The notes: generated by a model not told the origin, from the letters alone. DNA of 64,000 nucleotides from Hyunsoonleella pacifica (GCF_004310335.1 NZ_SIRS01000007.1:109634-173633); one strand, 5' to 3'. Shown: positions 36,992 to 48,160, counted from the first letter of the stretch. Translations and numbers: made by a program.

Positions 36992-38125
36992 CTAAGGTGT
37001 TGTTAATTCAACGGTAAACTCCTCAAACTTAACATCTCTGTTTCTAATTACTAAAGTATCTCTTACTGTATGTAGTAAATCAACTGTTGTTCGAGAAACT
37101 ACTTGCCCAAAGACACGTTGTTCTACAACTTGAACATCTCTATACTCATATTCCAAGTACATTACATTACGTCTTTCTCCTCCCCATTCATCACCATCTT
37201 CTACCCAACTTCCAGTACCAGTTACCGTGAAATTATCTCCTTCAACATTTTCAATCGCGATATTACCACTAGCATCAAATGTCATATTAAGATTCACGTT
37301 ATCCTCACTAGGTATATCTCCTCTTCTAACACGGTTAGTAACTGTAGCAGTATTTCTTCCTGTAGTTGTCACTGGAACAATTTCATCTCTCACAATAAAT
37401 TCTGCTCTATAAACAGAAGTAGTATCAATATTAGTAGTTTCTGTTGCTCCAGTTGCAAGAGTAACTGTTTCTGAAGTTCCAACAATCCTATCTCCTCCAC
37501 GGCGTAAATAAACACCTTGATATTCATTCATAAACTTAATCCCAAAAAGTGTATAATCTTTAGGTAAGGTAACCCAATCCTCATTTATTATCTTTCTTGG
37601 ATTATCCACAGCGGGCACTCCTGTTAAAAGAGAATCTAATACCTCAAAATCTGTAATTCTTAAAGGAATTACATAATGTGTTTCATTTTCTCCAGCGAAA
37701 GAAAGTGTATCATTAAAAAATGCTTCTTCTAGTTGAATAGGAATACGACCATTTATAGAACCTGCTGGAATGGTAACAGGGCTTTGCTGTTCTATAGTGT
37801 AATAGGATGGAGGTAATATTTGTACGTTTACAGAATCCGCACCTAATGCAGCTGCATCTATCAATTCTGGAGCTAATTCAAAATGCACTCTTCTATCTGT
37901 TTGATTTTCAAACACACCAGACATTACTACGCCTATTTCAAATCGGCCATTGTTATCATTATCATTAAAGCCTAAATCGTACTCACCCAGAACCAAAGTT
38001 CTAGCAGGCGTTTGGAATGGAAAGAACACCGAAGTTGAGCCAAAATCTTCAGCCACGAATTCTTGATTCTCGCAAGCCATTAAACTAAAGGCTATAGCAA
38101 ATATTATTATTAATTTAATTTTCAT
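36992..38125 (-). CDS. SusCD-associated surface glycan-binding lipoprotein (DUF1735-like)
   Basis: This 377-residue lipoprotein (FSLMACENQE) has an N-terminal beta-sandwich typical of DUF1735/BT_3987-type proteins (about 25-165; RVHFELAPELIDAAAL, YYTIEQQSPVTIPAGSING) and a C-terminal beta domain (about 185-377) with FMNEYQGVYLRRGGDR. Such proteins follow SusC/SusD and bind the target glycan at the cell surface. It is the last gene of the operon starting at 48090, 39 bases after a SusD gene. No catalytic motif is visible. Confidence 0.75.
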   Translation of the reverse strand: MKIKLIIIFAIAFSLMACENQEFVAEDFGSTSVFFPFQTPARTLVLGEYDLGFNDNDNNGRFEIGVVMSGVFENQTDRRVHFELAPELIDAAALGADSVNVQILPPSYYTIEQQSPVTIPAGSINGRIPIQLEEAFFNDTLSFAGENETHYVIPLRITDFEVLDSLLTGVPAVDNPRKIINEDWVTLPKDYTLFGIKFMNEYQGVYLRRGGDRIVGTSETVTLATGATETTNIDTTSVYRAEFIVRDEIVPVTTTGRNTATVTNRVRRGDIPSEDNVNLNMTFDASGNIAIENVEGDNFTVTGTGSWVEDGDEWGGERRNVMYLEYEYRDVQVVEQRVFGQVVSRTTVDLLHTVRDTLVIRNRDVKFEEFTVELTTP

Positions 38126-38164
38126 GTTTAATATTTTTAATTCTTTTAAAAGTATGCAATTATT

Positions 38165-39892
38165 TTACCAACCCATATTCTGTTCTAGTGCTGGAAATCT
38201 CAAGATTTCTGTATTGGGTATAGGCATGTAAGTCGCAAACGATGGATAATTCCTCGTCTCAACAGGTATACCTAAAGTATAATTCGTTCCATCAAAGAAA
38301 GCTCCTTCAGCTGTTTCGTTTAAAGATACTCCCCATCTTCTTAAGTCCCAAAATCTATGACCTTCAAAACTCAATTCTAAACGTCGTTCATTTCTGATTA
38401 ACTCACGCATAGCTTCCATTGATGTTATTGATGCTAAATAGTTATCTGGTTGGGCTAGTCCAGCTCTTTCTCTTATTGCTGCAATTACATCTCGAGGCGT
38501 CATACCATTTATTTGCTGATCTGGACCACCAATTTCATTAGCAGCTTCAGCAAAAATTAAGAATAACTCTGTATATCTAAAATAAACACTATAGTGTCTT
38601 TGATTAACTGTAGAACCATCATTATTTAGCCTAACATCTGGACGTAATGTTTTTTTAAGATAATAACCTGTTTGAGTTGAAAATTCAGGAATGGAATCTA
38701 ATCTATCAATTCCGCCGCCAACACCTGTATTAATAGTTCCGCCACCAAAAGAAGTCCCATTGAGTACTACAAATTTATCTAATCTAGGATCTCTATTTGC
38801 ATAAGGGTTTTGCGGATCGTAACCATTAGCTGTTGTTGCAGGAAATCCACTTTGCATAGGAAATGCATCAACAAAGTTTTGTGTCGGATTTACACGACCT
38901 AAACCATTTACAGAAGGTGGAAATATACTACGCTCAGTAGAAGAACTTGGAGTATTCTGTATAGAACTTCTCCAAATCATTTCTTCATCATTATTTTCAT
39001 CATAGGCTACATAATAATCTACGCCATTAGCCGCTAAACCAGAAACACCTCCAATAGTATTTAACAGTTCACTAGCATCTGTTGCTGCCATATTATAATA
39101 ACCTTGATCATTTAAGAATGATGGACTGGCAGCAAAAAGAGCTAAACGCGCCTTTAAAGCTCGTACTATTCTTCCTGACATTCTTAGATTATACAGATTT
39201 CCATTAACTACATCATATTTATTAAAGTCGAAACCTGCATATATCGGGTCTACGTCTCCAGCACTTAATCCATAATCAGTTGGTAACAATGCAAGTGCAG
39301 CATCAAAATCAGCCATAATAGCTTCTACTGTAGCTTGAAATGACAAACGAGGTAAGTTAAAATTTCCATCAGATTCTATAAACTCTGTGATATAGGGCAC
39401 ACCCAATAATTCTCCTGAAGTACCAATACCTGCATGAGCTTGTAATGCATAGAAATGGTGCAAACCTCTTAAAGCAAGAGCTTCTCCTTCCATACGCAAG
39501 TAAAACATCTCATTTATCTCTTGGTCTTGAGACCATACTATTTCTCCGGCTTCAATAACTTCCAAAAATTTATTTAGCCATAATACACTTTCAAAATTAT
39601 TCCAACGTGCTAACGGATTATTAAACTGTGAGTTTAACTCCCCAAGAGCCATACGTTTAAAGCTATTACTTAATTGATTAGTTACTGCATCATCAGTTGC
39701 AGCTTCACTGAATGAAAACTGATTTGTTAAACGTGAATAACCATTTAATAATAAACCTTCTGCTGATGCAGGATCACTACTTATAAAGTCAAAGTCTAAT
39801 CTATTTTCATCAATAGGCTCTAAAATAGTATCACAACTAATTATGCTTATCAAAACAAACATAATTGTTATATATTTTGTTATATTTTTCAT
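38165..39892 (-). CDS. SusD-like glycan-binding lipoprotein (pair 1)
   Basis: This 575-residue SusD-family lipoprotein (ISIISCDTIL) has helical TPR-like scaffold segments (EGEALALRGLHHFYALQAHA, MSGRIVRALKARLALFAASP) and the C-terminal SusD signature RNERRLELSFEGHRFWDLRRW. It forms the lid of the SusC transporter at 39918-42959 and captures oligosaccharides at the outer membrane. It lies 25 bases after that SusC. Confidence 0.93.
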   Translation of the reverse strand: MKNITKYITIMFVLISIISCDTILEPIDENRLDFDFISSDPASAEGLLLNGYSRLTNQFSFSEAATDDAVTNQLSNSFKRMALGELNSQFNNPLARWNNFESVLWLNKFLEVIEAGEIVWSQDQEINEMFYLRMEGEALALRGLHHFYALQAHAGIGTSGELLGVPYITEFIESDGNFNLPRLSFQATVEAIMADFDAALALLPTDYGLSAGDVDPIYAGFDFNKYDVVNGNLYNLRMSGRIVRALKARLALFAASPSFLNDQGYYNMAATDASELLNTIGGVSGLAANGVDYYVAYDENNDEEMIWRSSIQNTPSSSTERSIFPPSVNGLGRVNPTQNFVDAFPMQSGFPATTANGYDPQNPYANRDPRLDKFVVLNGTSFGGGTINTGVGGGIDRLDSIPEFSTQTGYYLKKTLRPDVRLNNDGSTVNQRHYSVYFRYTELFLIFAEAANEIGGPDQQINGMTPRDVIAAIRERAGLAQPDNYLASITSMEAMRELIRNERRLELSFEGHRFWDLRRWGVSLNETAEGAFFDGTNYTLGIPVETRNYPSFATYMPIPNTEILRFPALEQNMGW

Positions 39893-39917
39893 TTTATATA
39901 TCTAATTTTTTATTTTA

Positions 39918-42900
39918 TTAAAATGACATTCTTATACCTAATGTGTAGCCTCTAGCCTGAGGATTCCCACCGATAGTAAGCTGACGAATGTCTCTATTTT
40001 CAGATATTTCAAAAAGATTAGTCCCTTGAAAATTAACACTAAAATCTTGAACACCTATTTTATCACATAAAGCATCAGTAAACTCGTATGTTAGCTGGGC
40101 ACGGTTTATTCTGAAAAAACTGTTATCATATAGCCAAAACGTAGACTGCCTGAAGTTATTTTGATTATCTCCTGATGATAATCTTGGGAATGTTGCCGTA
40201 TTCGCTGTTTCTGGTGTCCAACGTCCTAATACTACTTCAGAGTATTTATCAGTACCATTAGGGGCATAATAATTATTAAAACCACTAAATAGTTTAGAAC
40301 CAACCGCTCCTGTTTGCCCTGTACCCAAGACAAATAAATTAAATCTTTTATATTTTAAATTTAGATTAATCCCATAGGTCCAAGGACTAAAAGATTCCCC
40401 GATAGCTACTTGATCATCTTGATCAATAACACCATCATTATTTTGATCCGCATACCTTATATCTCCTGGCTGTACTGCACCAAAATTTGGTACTGGCAAA
40501 CCGTCATTTAAAACTAGATCACCTTCAGTATTTGTTGTAAAATCAGACTCTGAATAGAAACCCAAGTCTTGTAATCCAAATATTGAGGATAAATCAAGTC
40601 CTTGTCTATTTTGATACTCAAACTCGTTAGTCTCAGATCGTTTTAATGCTTCTCTTTGTGTATATAGAACGTTAGCACCAATACCGACTGAAAAATCATT
40701 AAAGGTTTTGTTGAAGTTAAGCCCTAATTCTAAACCAGTATGTAAGTTCGAATTAAAATTATTTAATGGTCTAAAATCCTGATAATATGATGGATATTGA
40801 TCTGCTAAAAACACCAATTGTTTATCAAGCTCTGTTCTAAAATAATTAGCTTCTATCCAAAGTGAATTCATTAAATAAGTTTCTAACCCAATATTTAAAT
40901 CAATACGCTCTTCATAGCCTAAGTTAAGATTCTCTCCTTGAGAAATACCTTGTCTAGCATTTGAAAATGTATTATCTGCCCATGAAAAACCACCAGAAGC
41001 AAAATAATTTTCATCATATAAAAAGTAACCAAACCTTTGGTCAGATTTTATAATACCTCCGGAAGCTTTTAACTTTAGATAATTGACAAAATTAGAATCT
41101 TTCAAGAATGATTCATTACTTAAAATATAACCTAAGCCAATTGTTGGAGAGAAACCACCTCTATTTCCTTCAGGTAATTTTATGGAGTGTATATAAGATC
41201 CAGAAAAATCAACAAAAAGGTTTTTCTTATAATCATAAGTCATTTGAAATCCTATATGGGAATCTCTATCAGTTTGAACTGCCCCTGATCTTTTTTGTGA
41301 ATTATAATACCCCAAAAGGGTTGTGTTTATAGAATGATTAGTAGCAAACGTTTTTTCATAATTTATTAAAGCGTATGTCCCTAATCTGGATAAAAATCCA
41401 TTAGAATTTACATTCTCTGAAAGATCTCTTTCATCCACACCAAAAGTATTTAAAGGTGCTGATGGATCAACATTGTTTAAGAATTCAGTAACACCATAAG
41501 TTCTAAAATCATTGTTTATTGATATGGTAAATGCGTCCAAGAAATCAAAACTTAGGTATGTTTTTGCAGATAATCCTTCAGTAATTCCAGAAAGATCAAA
41601 ATTTATAGCGTTATTAATTTGGGTAACACGAAATCTTCTATCTAAATACCCACCTGCTATTGCAAGTGCTAGAGGCGCATTATCTCCAATTTGTTGCGCA
41701 GAACCTAATAAGTTCCCATTAAAAACATTAGCACCAGCTAATAAGGTTGCTAACTCTGGATTGTTTGTTGTATCAATACTACTTACTGGAACTAAAGGTG
41801 CATAATCAAAAGGCAAAAATGTAGTTGCTGCGCTTAATATATTAGCTCTAGAACTTTTATTAGAAGCTATGATTGCAACACCATCTATACTACTGGTAAT
41901 CCAATCGTTAACTTTAAAATCTATATTACCTCTAACATTAAAACGATTATTACCTGCATTTATATCTTCATTAATATCTACCCAGTTCTCACCATAAACC
42001 CATCCTACATTTACATAGTATCTTGATTTATCAGTACCTCCAGAAAACTCTGAAATAACATTCGTACTATTAACAAATGGTTGTACAAATTCATACAAAT
42101 CAACATCTGGATACTGTATAGGGTTAGTACCGCTTCTAGTGTTTTGGATTTGATCTACTCCAAATAAAGGATCTAAACCGTCGTTTGCTCTAGCCTCATT
42201 ACGAAGTATCATAAAGTTTGCAGCATCCAGGTAATTAGGTAATGCTACAGGTCTACTAAAACCAGAGCGTACATTTACATTTACCTCTTTTTGGTTAATT
42301 TTACCTCGTTTTGTATTAATAACAATAACGCCATTTCTACCTTGGCTACCATACAATGCCACAGCATTTGCATCCTTTAAAACAGTTATTTGCTCTACTT
42401 CTTCCATGTTTACAAGACCAATGTTACGTCCAAAAACACCATCAATTACAACAAGCGCACCTCCTAAACCTCTAATATTAGTTGCACCTACTACACCTGG
42501 CGTTAATCCAGCAATATAATTGCTCACAACCTGCGTATTATCATACGTTAAACGGTCTCTAGTATTTGTTGATGATATTGCTCCTACAATGTCTCGCTTA
42601 TCTTTAGTAGCAACCCCCATATTTATTTCGTCATCTTCTGAAGCTAAGAATTCTGATTTTACTAGAGTAATATTACCTGTAATATTAGATAGACTAAGAA
42701 GCTGCGACTCGTAGCCCTTCTTCTTTATAACTACCGCTTCATCGTCAGGCAAAGTAATGTTAAATAGACCATCACTATTAGTGGATGCTCTAGAACCCTT
42801 AGGACCGTAAATATTAACTTCACTTAAAGGGTTTCCTTGTTCATCAACCACGGTTCCTGATACCTCGGTACCGCCCGATTGAGCTGTTACCATACCACAA

Positions 42901-42959
42901 AAGCATAACATGGCAAGGCATACGAGAGTATAAAACCTATATATTTTATTTATCTTCAT
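39918..42959 (-). CDS. SusC-like TonB-dependent outer membrane transporter (pair 1)
   Basis: This 1013-residue protein has a signal peptide (to TAQ, about residue 27), a carboxypeptidase-D-like regulatory domain (GTVVDEQGNPLSEVNIYG), a plug (VVSNYIAGLTPGVVG, VVIDGVFGRN, LKDANAVALYGSQGRNG) and a 22-strand barrel ending in RMSF with terminal Phe. The usual TonB box (VVVVGYGT in the paralogue) is replaced here by a divergent NMGVATKDKRD. It probably imports a different oligosaccharide from that of the second pair. It is cotranscribed after SusD of pair 2 (49-base gap). Confidence 0.93.
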   Translation of the reverse strand: MKINKIYRFYTLVCLAMLCFCGMVTAQSGGTEVSGTVVDEQGNPLSEVNIYGPKGSRASTNSDGLFNITLPDDEAVVIKKKGYESQLLSLSNITGNITLVKSEFLASEDDEINMGVATKDKRDIVGAISSTNTRDRLTYDNTQVVSNYIAGLTPGVVGATNIRGLGGALVVIDGVFGRNIGLVNMEEVEQITVLKDANAVALYGSQGRNGVIVINTKRGKINQKEVNVNVRSGFSRPVALPNYLDAANFMILRNEARANDGLDPLFGVDQIQNTRSGTNPIQYPDVDLYEFVQPFVNSTNVISEFSGGTDKSRYYVNVGWVYGENWVDINEDINAGNNRFNVRGNIDFKVNDWITSSIDGVAIIASNKSSRANILSAATTFLPFDYAPLVPVSSIDTTNNPELATLLAGANVFNGNLLGSAQQIGDNAPLALAIAGGYLDRRFRVTQINNAINFDLSGITEGLSAKTYLSFDFLDAFTISINNDFRTYGVTEFLNNVDPSAPLNTFGVDERDLSENVNSNGFLSRLGTYALINYEKTFATNHSINTTLLGYYNSQKRSGAVQTDRDSHIGFQMTYDYKKNLFVDFSGSYIHSIKLPEGNRGGFSPTIGLGYILSNESFLKDSNFVNYLKLKASGGIIKSDQRFGYFLYDENYFASGGFSWADNTFSNARQGISQGENLNLGYEERIDLNIGLETYLMNSLWIEANYFRTELDKQLVFLADQYPSYYQDFRPLNNFNSNLHTGLELGLNFNKTFNDFSVGIGANVLYTQREALKRSETNEFEYQNRQGLDLSSIFGLQDLGFYSESDFTTNTEGDLVLNDGLPVPNFGAVQPGDIRYADQNNDGVIDQDDQVAIGESFSPWTYGINLNLKYKRFNLFVLGTGQTGAVGSKLFSGFNNYYAPNGTDKYSEVVLGRWTPETANTATFPRLSSGDNQNNFRQSTFWLYDNSFFRINRAQLTYEFTDALCDKIGVQDFSVNFQGTNLFEISENRDIRQLTIGGNPQARGYTLGIRMSF

Positions 42960-43008
42960 TTTATTTTCTTTAGTATTTAGTATTAGTTAAAACGAGTTTA
43001 TAATTGTT

Positions 43009-44910
43009 TTACCAACCTGGGTTTTGAGGAAAGCCTTCATAAAACTGTGTTTGATTAGGTTCAAATGGTAACCAGTAATGTTTAGGATACTCACACACTC
43101 TGTCTACAAGTACAGCTTCTTCAAAGAACGTCCAACCCTGATCAAAATTAAATTTTGTTTTAATTCTGTATTTGTCTTCATGAGCAACTCCCCAACGGCG
43201 TATATCAACCCATCTATGTGCTTCCCAAGATAATTCTACAGATCTTTCACGTCTTAACTCATCCATAAACTTATTATTATCTGCGACAATAGCAGGGTTT
43301 ACATTAGGCACCCCAGCTCTGGCTCTAAATATATTGACTACCTGTTCAGCAGTCAATGAAAAAGAACTAGGTGCTGTTGTAGCTCCTCTAGCAACATGAA
43401 GTGCTTCAGCATACATAAGGTATACATCTGTTAATCTCATATGAAGGCGTATACCCGTAAAATTTCTGATAATATTATTTCCAACCTGTGAATGGTGTTG
43501 ACCATCAATTTCTGGATAAAACTTCTTAAACATGTAACCTGAAAAAGAATAATTAGGCCTATCACGATGCGCACCAGGATTACCACTTGCATCAACTGAA
43601 TACAATTTTAAAGTTCTGTTTACAGCCGGTATACCTGCTCTTGTACCAAGAGTATCACGGTCAGCAAATATCCATGCGTAAAAACGAGGATCACGATTAT
43701 CAAATGGTCTCAGAGGATTATAAGTTGGTGTACCATATACACCACTTATATCATCTTGTATGGATAATCCATTAGCCATTCCAAAATTATTGTGTATAAA
43801 ATTATGAGTTGCACTTGTACATTGTGTACCACCAGATGCAATTGGTCTTGGCATCCCTGTGGACATAAAGCTCATTGTAGAACCAACATGAGATCCTGCA
43901 GAACCCGCAAAAATTAACTCTTTGGCCTCTGGCACTAATGCTGGCCAAGTATTTCTAGGTGTCTCCCACAAAACTTTTTTATAATCTTCCATGTTTGTGG
44001 CCAAACTATACTCACCGCCTTGTGCTAATTTAAGTACTTCTGCAAAAGCATCAACAGCCATATCAGCTAATTCTGTATCATACGTATACGTATTGATTCC
44101 AGGCTGATTATTAAAAAACATTAATGGACTCGCAGCTAACAATAAATTTTTACCTTGAAATGCGTAAGCGGCACCTTTTGTTAACCTACCAGCATTTTGA
44201 CCTCGAGTAGCTAGTCCATAAGGCTCATTATCCCAATTAACAGGTAATAACTCTGCAGCCTTTTTGTAATCTTCATTTATTGATAAAGCCGCTTCTTTGT
44301 AAGTTTCTGGTCGTGGTATATCAATTGATCCTGTGAATACTTCTTGGATATGAGGAAAACGTCCCCAAAACTTCATAACTTCATTGTGAAAGAACGCTCT
44401 GAAGAAATAAGCCTGACCAAGGACAACATCCTTTTCAGCCTGAGTTAGCCCAACCATTAAATCTTCGTTTGCAATTACAACATTAGCCTTACGAATACCA
44501 AGCATACTAGCTCTCCATACTTTTGGTCTACCTCTACCTTGCTCTTCAGTAGTGCTACCAGCAGCTCCATTATTTTGATTTGTTTGAAACCTATTATTTT
44601 TATGTAAGTAGCTTAAGCTGTTTCCATCCCAACGATCTAATTCTCCTCTATCTATCTGAGTACTATACTTAAAAGTTTGAGTATTGTAACCATCATCACC
44701 ATATATATAATCTTGAAAGGACCAACCATTTGTTCCGTAATCAACTACCAAATTATACATTTCCTCTACAAAACCTTGTGTCGTTTGAAAAGTTCCAAAC
44801 ACATCTTCTCTTTCAATTTGAGCCTCTAAAGGTATGTCTAAATAATCCTCGCAAGCAAACGATAATACTAGCCCTAGGATTAACACTATTTTTAATACAT
44901 TATTTTTCAT
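43009..44910 (-). CDS. SusD-like glycan-binding lipoprotein (pair 2)
   Basis: This 633-residue SusD-family lipoprotein (VLSFACEDYLD) has the family segments GQAYFFRAFFHNEVMKFWG, GAAYAFQGKNLLLAASP and RRERSVELSWEAHRWVDIRRW. It is longer than its paralogue at 38165 and only weakly alike. It lies 12 bases after the SusC of pair 2 and before the second SusC. Its role is capture of oligosaccharides at the outer membrane together with that SusC. Confidence 0.93.
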   Translation of the reverse strand: MKNNVLKIVLILGLVLSFACEDYLDIPLEAQIEREDVFGTFQTTQGFVEEMYNLVVDYGTNGWSFQDYIYGDDGYNTQTFKYSTQIDRGELDRWDGNSLSYLHKNNRFQTNQNNGAAGSTTEEQGRGRPKVWRASMLGIRKANVVIANEDLMVGLTQAEKDVVLGQAYFFRAFFHNEVMKFWGRFPHIQEVFTGSIDIPRPETYKEAALSINEDYKKAAELLPVNWDNEPYGLATRGQNAGRLTKGAAYAFQGKNLLLAASPLMFFNNQPGINTYTYDTELADMAVDAFAEVLKLAQGGEYSLATNMEDYKKVLWETPRNTWPALVPEAKELIFAGSAGSHVGSTMSFMSTGMPRPIASGGTQCTSATHNFIHNNFGMANGLSIQDDISGVYGTPTYNPLRPFDNRDPRFYAWIFADRDTLGTRAGIPAVNRTLKLYSVDASGNPGAHRDRPNYSFSGYMFKKFYPEIDGQHHSQVGNNIIRNFTGIRLHMRLTDVYLMYAEALHVARGATTAPSSFSLTAEQVVNIFRARAGVPNVNPAIVADNNKFMDELRRERSVELSWEAHRWVDIRRWGVAHEDKYRIKTKFNFDQGWTFFEEAVLVDRVCEYPKHYWLPFEPNQTQFYEGFPQNPGW

Positions 44911-44922
44911 AATTCTATTTTT

Positions 44923-47900
44923 TTAAAAATCTAAATTAAAACCGAAGTTAAATCGAGCCAAATTAGGATAATCTCCTCTAAATCTAGAATCAGCAGTAAG
45001 GCTACTATTAAATTCTCTATCGTCTGGTAAGTCTGTCCATAAAAACAAATTATTACCATTAGCAAAAATACTTAAACCTTTAACACCTAATTTCTCGCAA
45101 GTCTTCTTAGGCACTGTATAATTTAAAGCAATAGCTCTTAGTCTTGTTAACGAACCAGACCAAAAGTTTCGTCTAGGATCACTAGCGCCTTGATCAAAAG
45201 AAAAGGTTGGTTGCGTTCGTGTACCTGTTGGATTATCTTTTGTCCAATACCCTAACTCGTGTGCAAAAAATGTATCTGTTTGATTCGTAAAAGTTCTACT
45301 AAGATAATCTCTATTTGAGTTTTGAGCACCATAAAACTGTACAGACAATTTCCATCCTTTATATTTTGCTCCTACAGTAGCTGCCCATGTTCTTTGCGGT
45401 CTCGTTGGAAATCCAAATGGAATATTATCAAAATTAGCGTTATAAACACCATCGCCATCATAATCATGTAAATTATAGTATCCTGTACGTATAAAACTTT
45501 GTCCGTTAACTCTAGGTGTTGAACTATAAAGATCATCTAAACTAGCAAGTATATTACCAGGGATGGCAGATCTAGGTTGACCGATAGGATAACCTGCAGC
45601 TTTTTGCCAAAATGGGCGAAATTCAGGATCTTCTCTATCTATCACTAAATCTTTTGCTTGCGTGTAATTAACATTACCAAAAATATTTAATCCGTTTCCA
45701 AAGGTATGATTTGCAGATAACACAAGTTCAAAACCTCGCACCTCTACTTTTCCTCTATTAAAGGCTGGAGGTCTAGCACCAAACCATTCTGGTACAGCTC
45801 TATCATCACTTTGTATCAAAATGTCACTTCGATTTTCTCCATAAAAATCAAACTCTGCACTAATTGCGTTATTAAACAAACCTATTTCTGCACCAAAATT
45901 ATATTTTATAGCAGTTTCCCATTGAAGGTTAGGGTTACCAACATTTTCTTCTCTGTAAAACACATATCGATCTTCTGCTATATTAGACTGATCCGGATTT
46001 ATAAATGCGCCTCCTCCAATACTGAAGGTTGGTAGATATTCAAATCTTCTTCCTGCTTGATCATCACCAATTAAACCATAAGATCCTCTGATTTTAAGTT
46101 TATTTACCCAATCAACATTCTCCATAAATGCTTCATTAGATACCGTCCAACCTGCTCCAATTGCAGGAAAAAGGTCGAAACGGAAGTCTGGACCATACTT
46201 TTCAGATCCATTATATGCGCCACTAATATCCAGGAAATATCTCTTATCGTAATCGTAAGTTATCCTTGATGCCCAATCTTCACGGAGTGTTAAAAAACCA
46301 TTACCTCTACCACGCTCTTGACGTCTTGCCAATAACAACCCTGTAACTGTGTGCTTTTCTGCAAAAGTATTACTATAATTAAAAGAGAAATCATATAATA
46401 AATTACGAACAATAGTCCCGTTTTGAATTGCTTCAGCTTCAAGCCTCCATGGAAATGGTACAAAACCAAAGTCATTCACACCATCTGGAGATTCAATAAT
46501 CTCATTTAAAAAGCGATCATAAACACGATATGTTACATTTTCTTGTCCATCAGCTCCAGGATCTAGAAGTCTCTGTCTACTTTGAGAACTATTATCTAAT
46601 GAAAAACGCCCTTGAAATGACAAGCCTTTTGTAATAAAATCTAATTTTTGCTTTAAAATAAAATCAGTATTGATTTGAAAAGTTCTTGTAGTTGTATAAC
46701 CTGTATTTGTTAAGGTTACTAAAGGATTAGTATTTGCAAAAACATCTTGAAGATCCCTACCAAAGGCACCATCAGGAAAAACAGGAGTATAAGCATTTGC
46801 TGCAAGCTCATAAATGGAGTTTGTTACCAAATTTAAGCTACCAGGTGTTTGTTGAATAGCATAAAATCCTCCTAAATTTACCGAAAACTCAGTAGTATTA
46901 GTAATATCGAAGTCTATATTACTACGAAAGTTAAACCTATCGTAACTAAATTCACTTTCATAACCTTTACCATTATCAAAGCTAGCACCATCAAAAATAT
47001 CAGATACTTTTTGATATGCTAAACTACCAAAATATCTAGATTTATCACCACCTCCACGTACAGATAAATTAACACGATAATCTTGTGCCATATCTTTCAA
47101 AAGCACATCTTCCCAATCTACATTAGGAAACAATAGCCTTTCCTCTTCATTTGCAGGATTTCTATAATTATCAGCAATCTCTATTGGTCTAAAAGCTAGC
47201 CAAGAAGCTTCCTCATGAGGAAGTTCACGTAATATAGAAGAGTTTGCTTCTAAGATAGCACTATAAGCATCTAACTTTTCTGGTAATCTAGATACTGTTT
47301 TTAAAGTTGTATTAGCCTGTAACGACAATTGTGCCTTACCTTTCTTACCTCTTTTTGTAGTAATTAATATAACACCATTTGCACCCTGTACACCAAAAAC
47401 TGCTGTGGCTGATGCATCTTTTAAAACCGACAGGTTTTCAATATCGTTAAAATCAATATTATCTAAATCTCTAGGAACACCATCTACAAGGATTAAAGGA
47501 CCACCTGTACCATTAAATGTAGCTAAACCACGAACAAAAATTTGCACATCGTTACGGCCTGGTACACCACTACCTTGTATTGTAGTAACTCCAGGTAAAT
47601 TACCTTGAAGTGCCTCTGCTACATTTGTGATACCTGAAGTTAATTCCTGTAAATCTTCTCCTTTTATTTGAGTGATAGCTGCTACAACACTTTCTTTCTT
47701 TTGAGTACCATAACCTACTACTACTACTTCATCTAAACCTTCAACATCTTCTTCTATAACAACATTGACACTAGTTTTGCCACTAACATCAACTTCTTTT
47801 GTTTTATAACCGATATAAGAAAAAACTAACACTTTACTTCCAGCTCTTAAAGTTATGTTGTATTCTCCATCAAAATCGGTAACGGCACCATTGTTTGTAC

Positions 47901-48090
47901 CCTTTTGTAGAACGTTTACCCCTGGAATTGGAAATCCATCAGAACCAGTAACCGTTCCTGAAATCCTTTCCTGAGCTTGAGCTCCAATACTTGTATAACT
48001 GGAAAAGACCAGTGTAAGCATTAGTACAAACCCAAAGACAGGAAATTGTCTCTTAAATTTTTGTTTCATTTTGAGTTTAAGTTTTAACAT
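44923..48090 (-). CDS. SusC-like TonB-dependent outer membrane transporter (pair 2)
   Basis: This 1055-residue SusC has an N-terminal signal (an internal ATG at 48067-48069 gives MKQKFKRQFPVFGFVLMLT, an alternative start), a carboxypeptidase-D-like domain (ISGTVTGSDGFPIPGVNVLQ), a TonB box (VVVVGYGTQKKES), a plug (LVDGVPRDLDN, VLKDASATAVFGVQGANG) and a barrel ending in NLDF. As the first gene of the five-gene uptake operon it has the shared promoter module about 70 bases upstream. It imports large oligosaccharides into the periplasm. Confidence 0.94.
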   Translation of the reverse strand: MLKLKLKMKQKFKRQFPVFGFVLMLTLVFSSYTSIGAQAQERISGTVTGSDGFPIPGVNVLQKGTNNGAVTDFDGEYNITLRAGSKVLVFSYIGYKTKEVDVSGKTSVNVVIEEDVEGLDEVVVVGYGTQKKESVVAAITQIKGEDLQELTSGITNVAEALQGNLPGVTTIQGSGVPGRNDVQIFVRGLATFNGTGGPLILVDGVPRDLDNIDFNDIENLSVLKDASATAVFGVQGANGVILITTKRGKKGKAQLSLQANTTLKTVSRLPEKLDAYSAILEANSSILRELPHEEASWLAFRPIEIADNYRNPANEEERLLFPNVDWEDVLLKDMAQDYRVNLSVRGGGDKSRYFGSLAYQKVSDIFDGASFDNGKGYESEFSYDRFNFRSNIDFDITNTTEFSVNLGGFYAIQQTPGSLNLVTNSIYELAANAYTPVFPDGAFGRDLQDVFANTNPLVTLTNTGYTTTRTFQINTDFILKQKLDFITKGLSFQGRFSLDNSSQSRQRLLDPGADGQENVTYRVYDRFLNEIIESPDGVNDFGFVPFPWRLEAEAIQNGTIVRNLLYDFSFNYSNTFAEKHTVTGLLLARRQERGRGNGFLTLREDWASRITYDYDKRYFLDISGAYNGSEKYGPDFRFDLFPAIGAGWTVSNEAFMENVDWVNKLKIRGSYGLIGDDQAGRRFEYLPTFSIGGGAFINPDQSNIAEDRYVFYREENVGNPNLQWETAIKYNFGAEIGLFNNAISAEFDFYGENRSDILIQSDDRAVPEWFGARPPAFNRGKVEVRGFELVLSANHTFGNGLNIFGNVNYTQAKDLVIDREDPEFRPFWQKAAGYPIGQPRSAIPGNILASLDDLYSSTPRVNGQSFIRTGYYNLHDYDGDGVYNANFDNIPFGFPTRPQRTWAATVGAKYKGWKLSVQFYGAQNSNRDYLSRTFTNQTDTFFAHELGYWTKDNPTGTRTQPTFSFDQGASDPRRNFWSGSLTRLRAIALNYTVPKKTCEKLGVKGLSIFANGNNLFLWTDLPDDREFNSSLTADSRFRGDYPNLARFNFGFNLDF

Positions 48091-48160
48091 TTAAATTGTT
48101 TTATTTAGTTTACATATTCAAATACCAAATGAAGTAATTTTAGTCTTAAATATATGTTAA

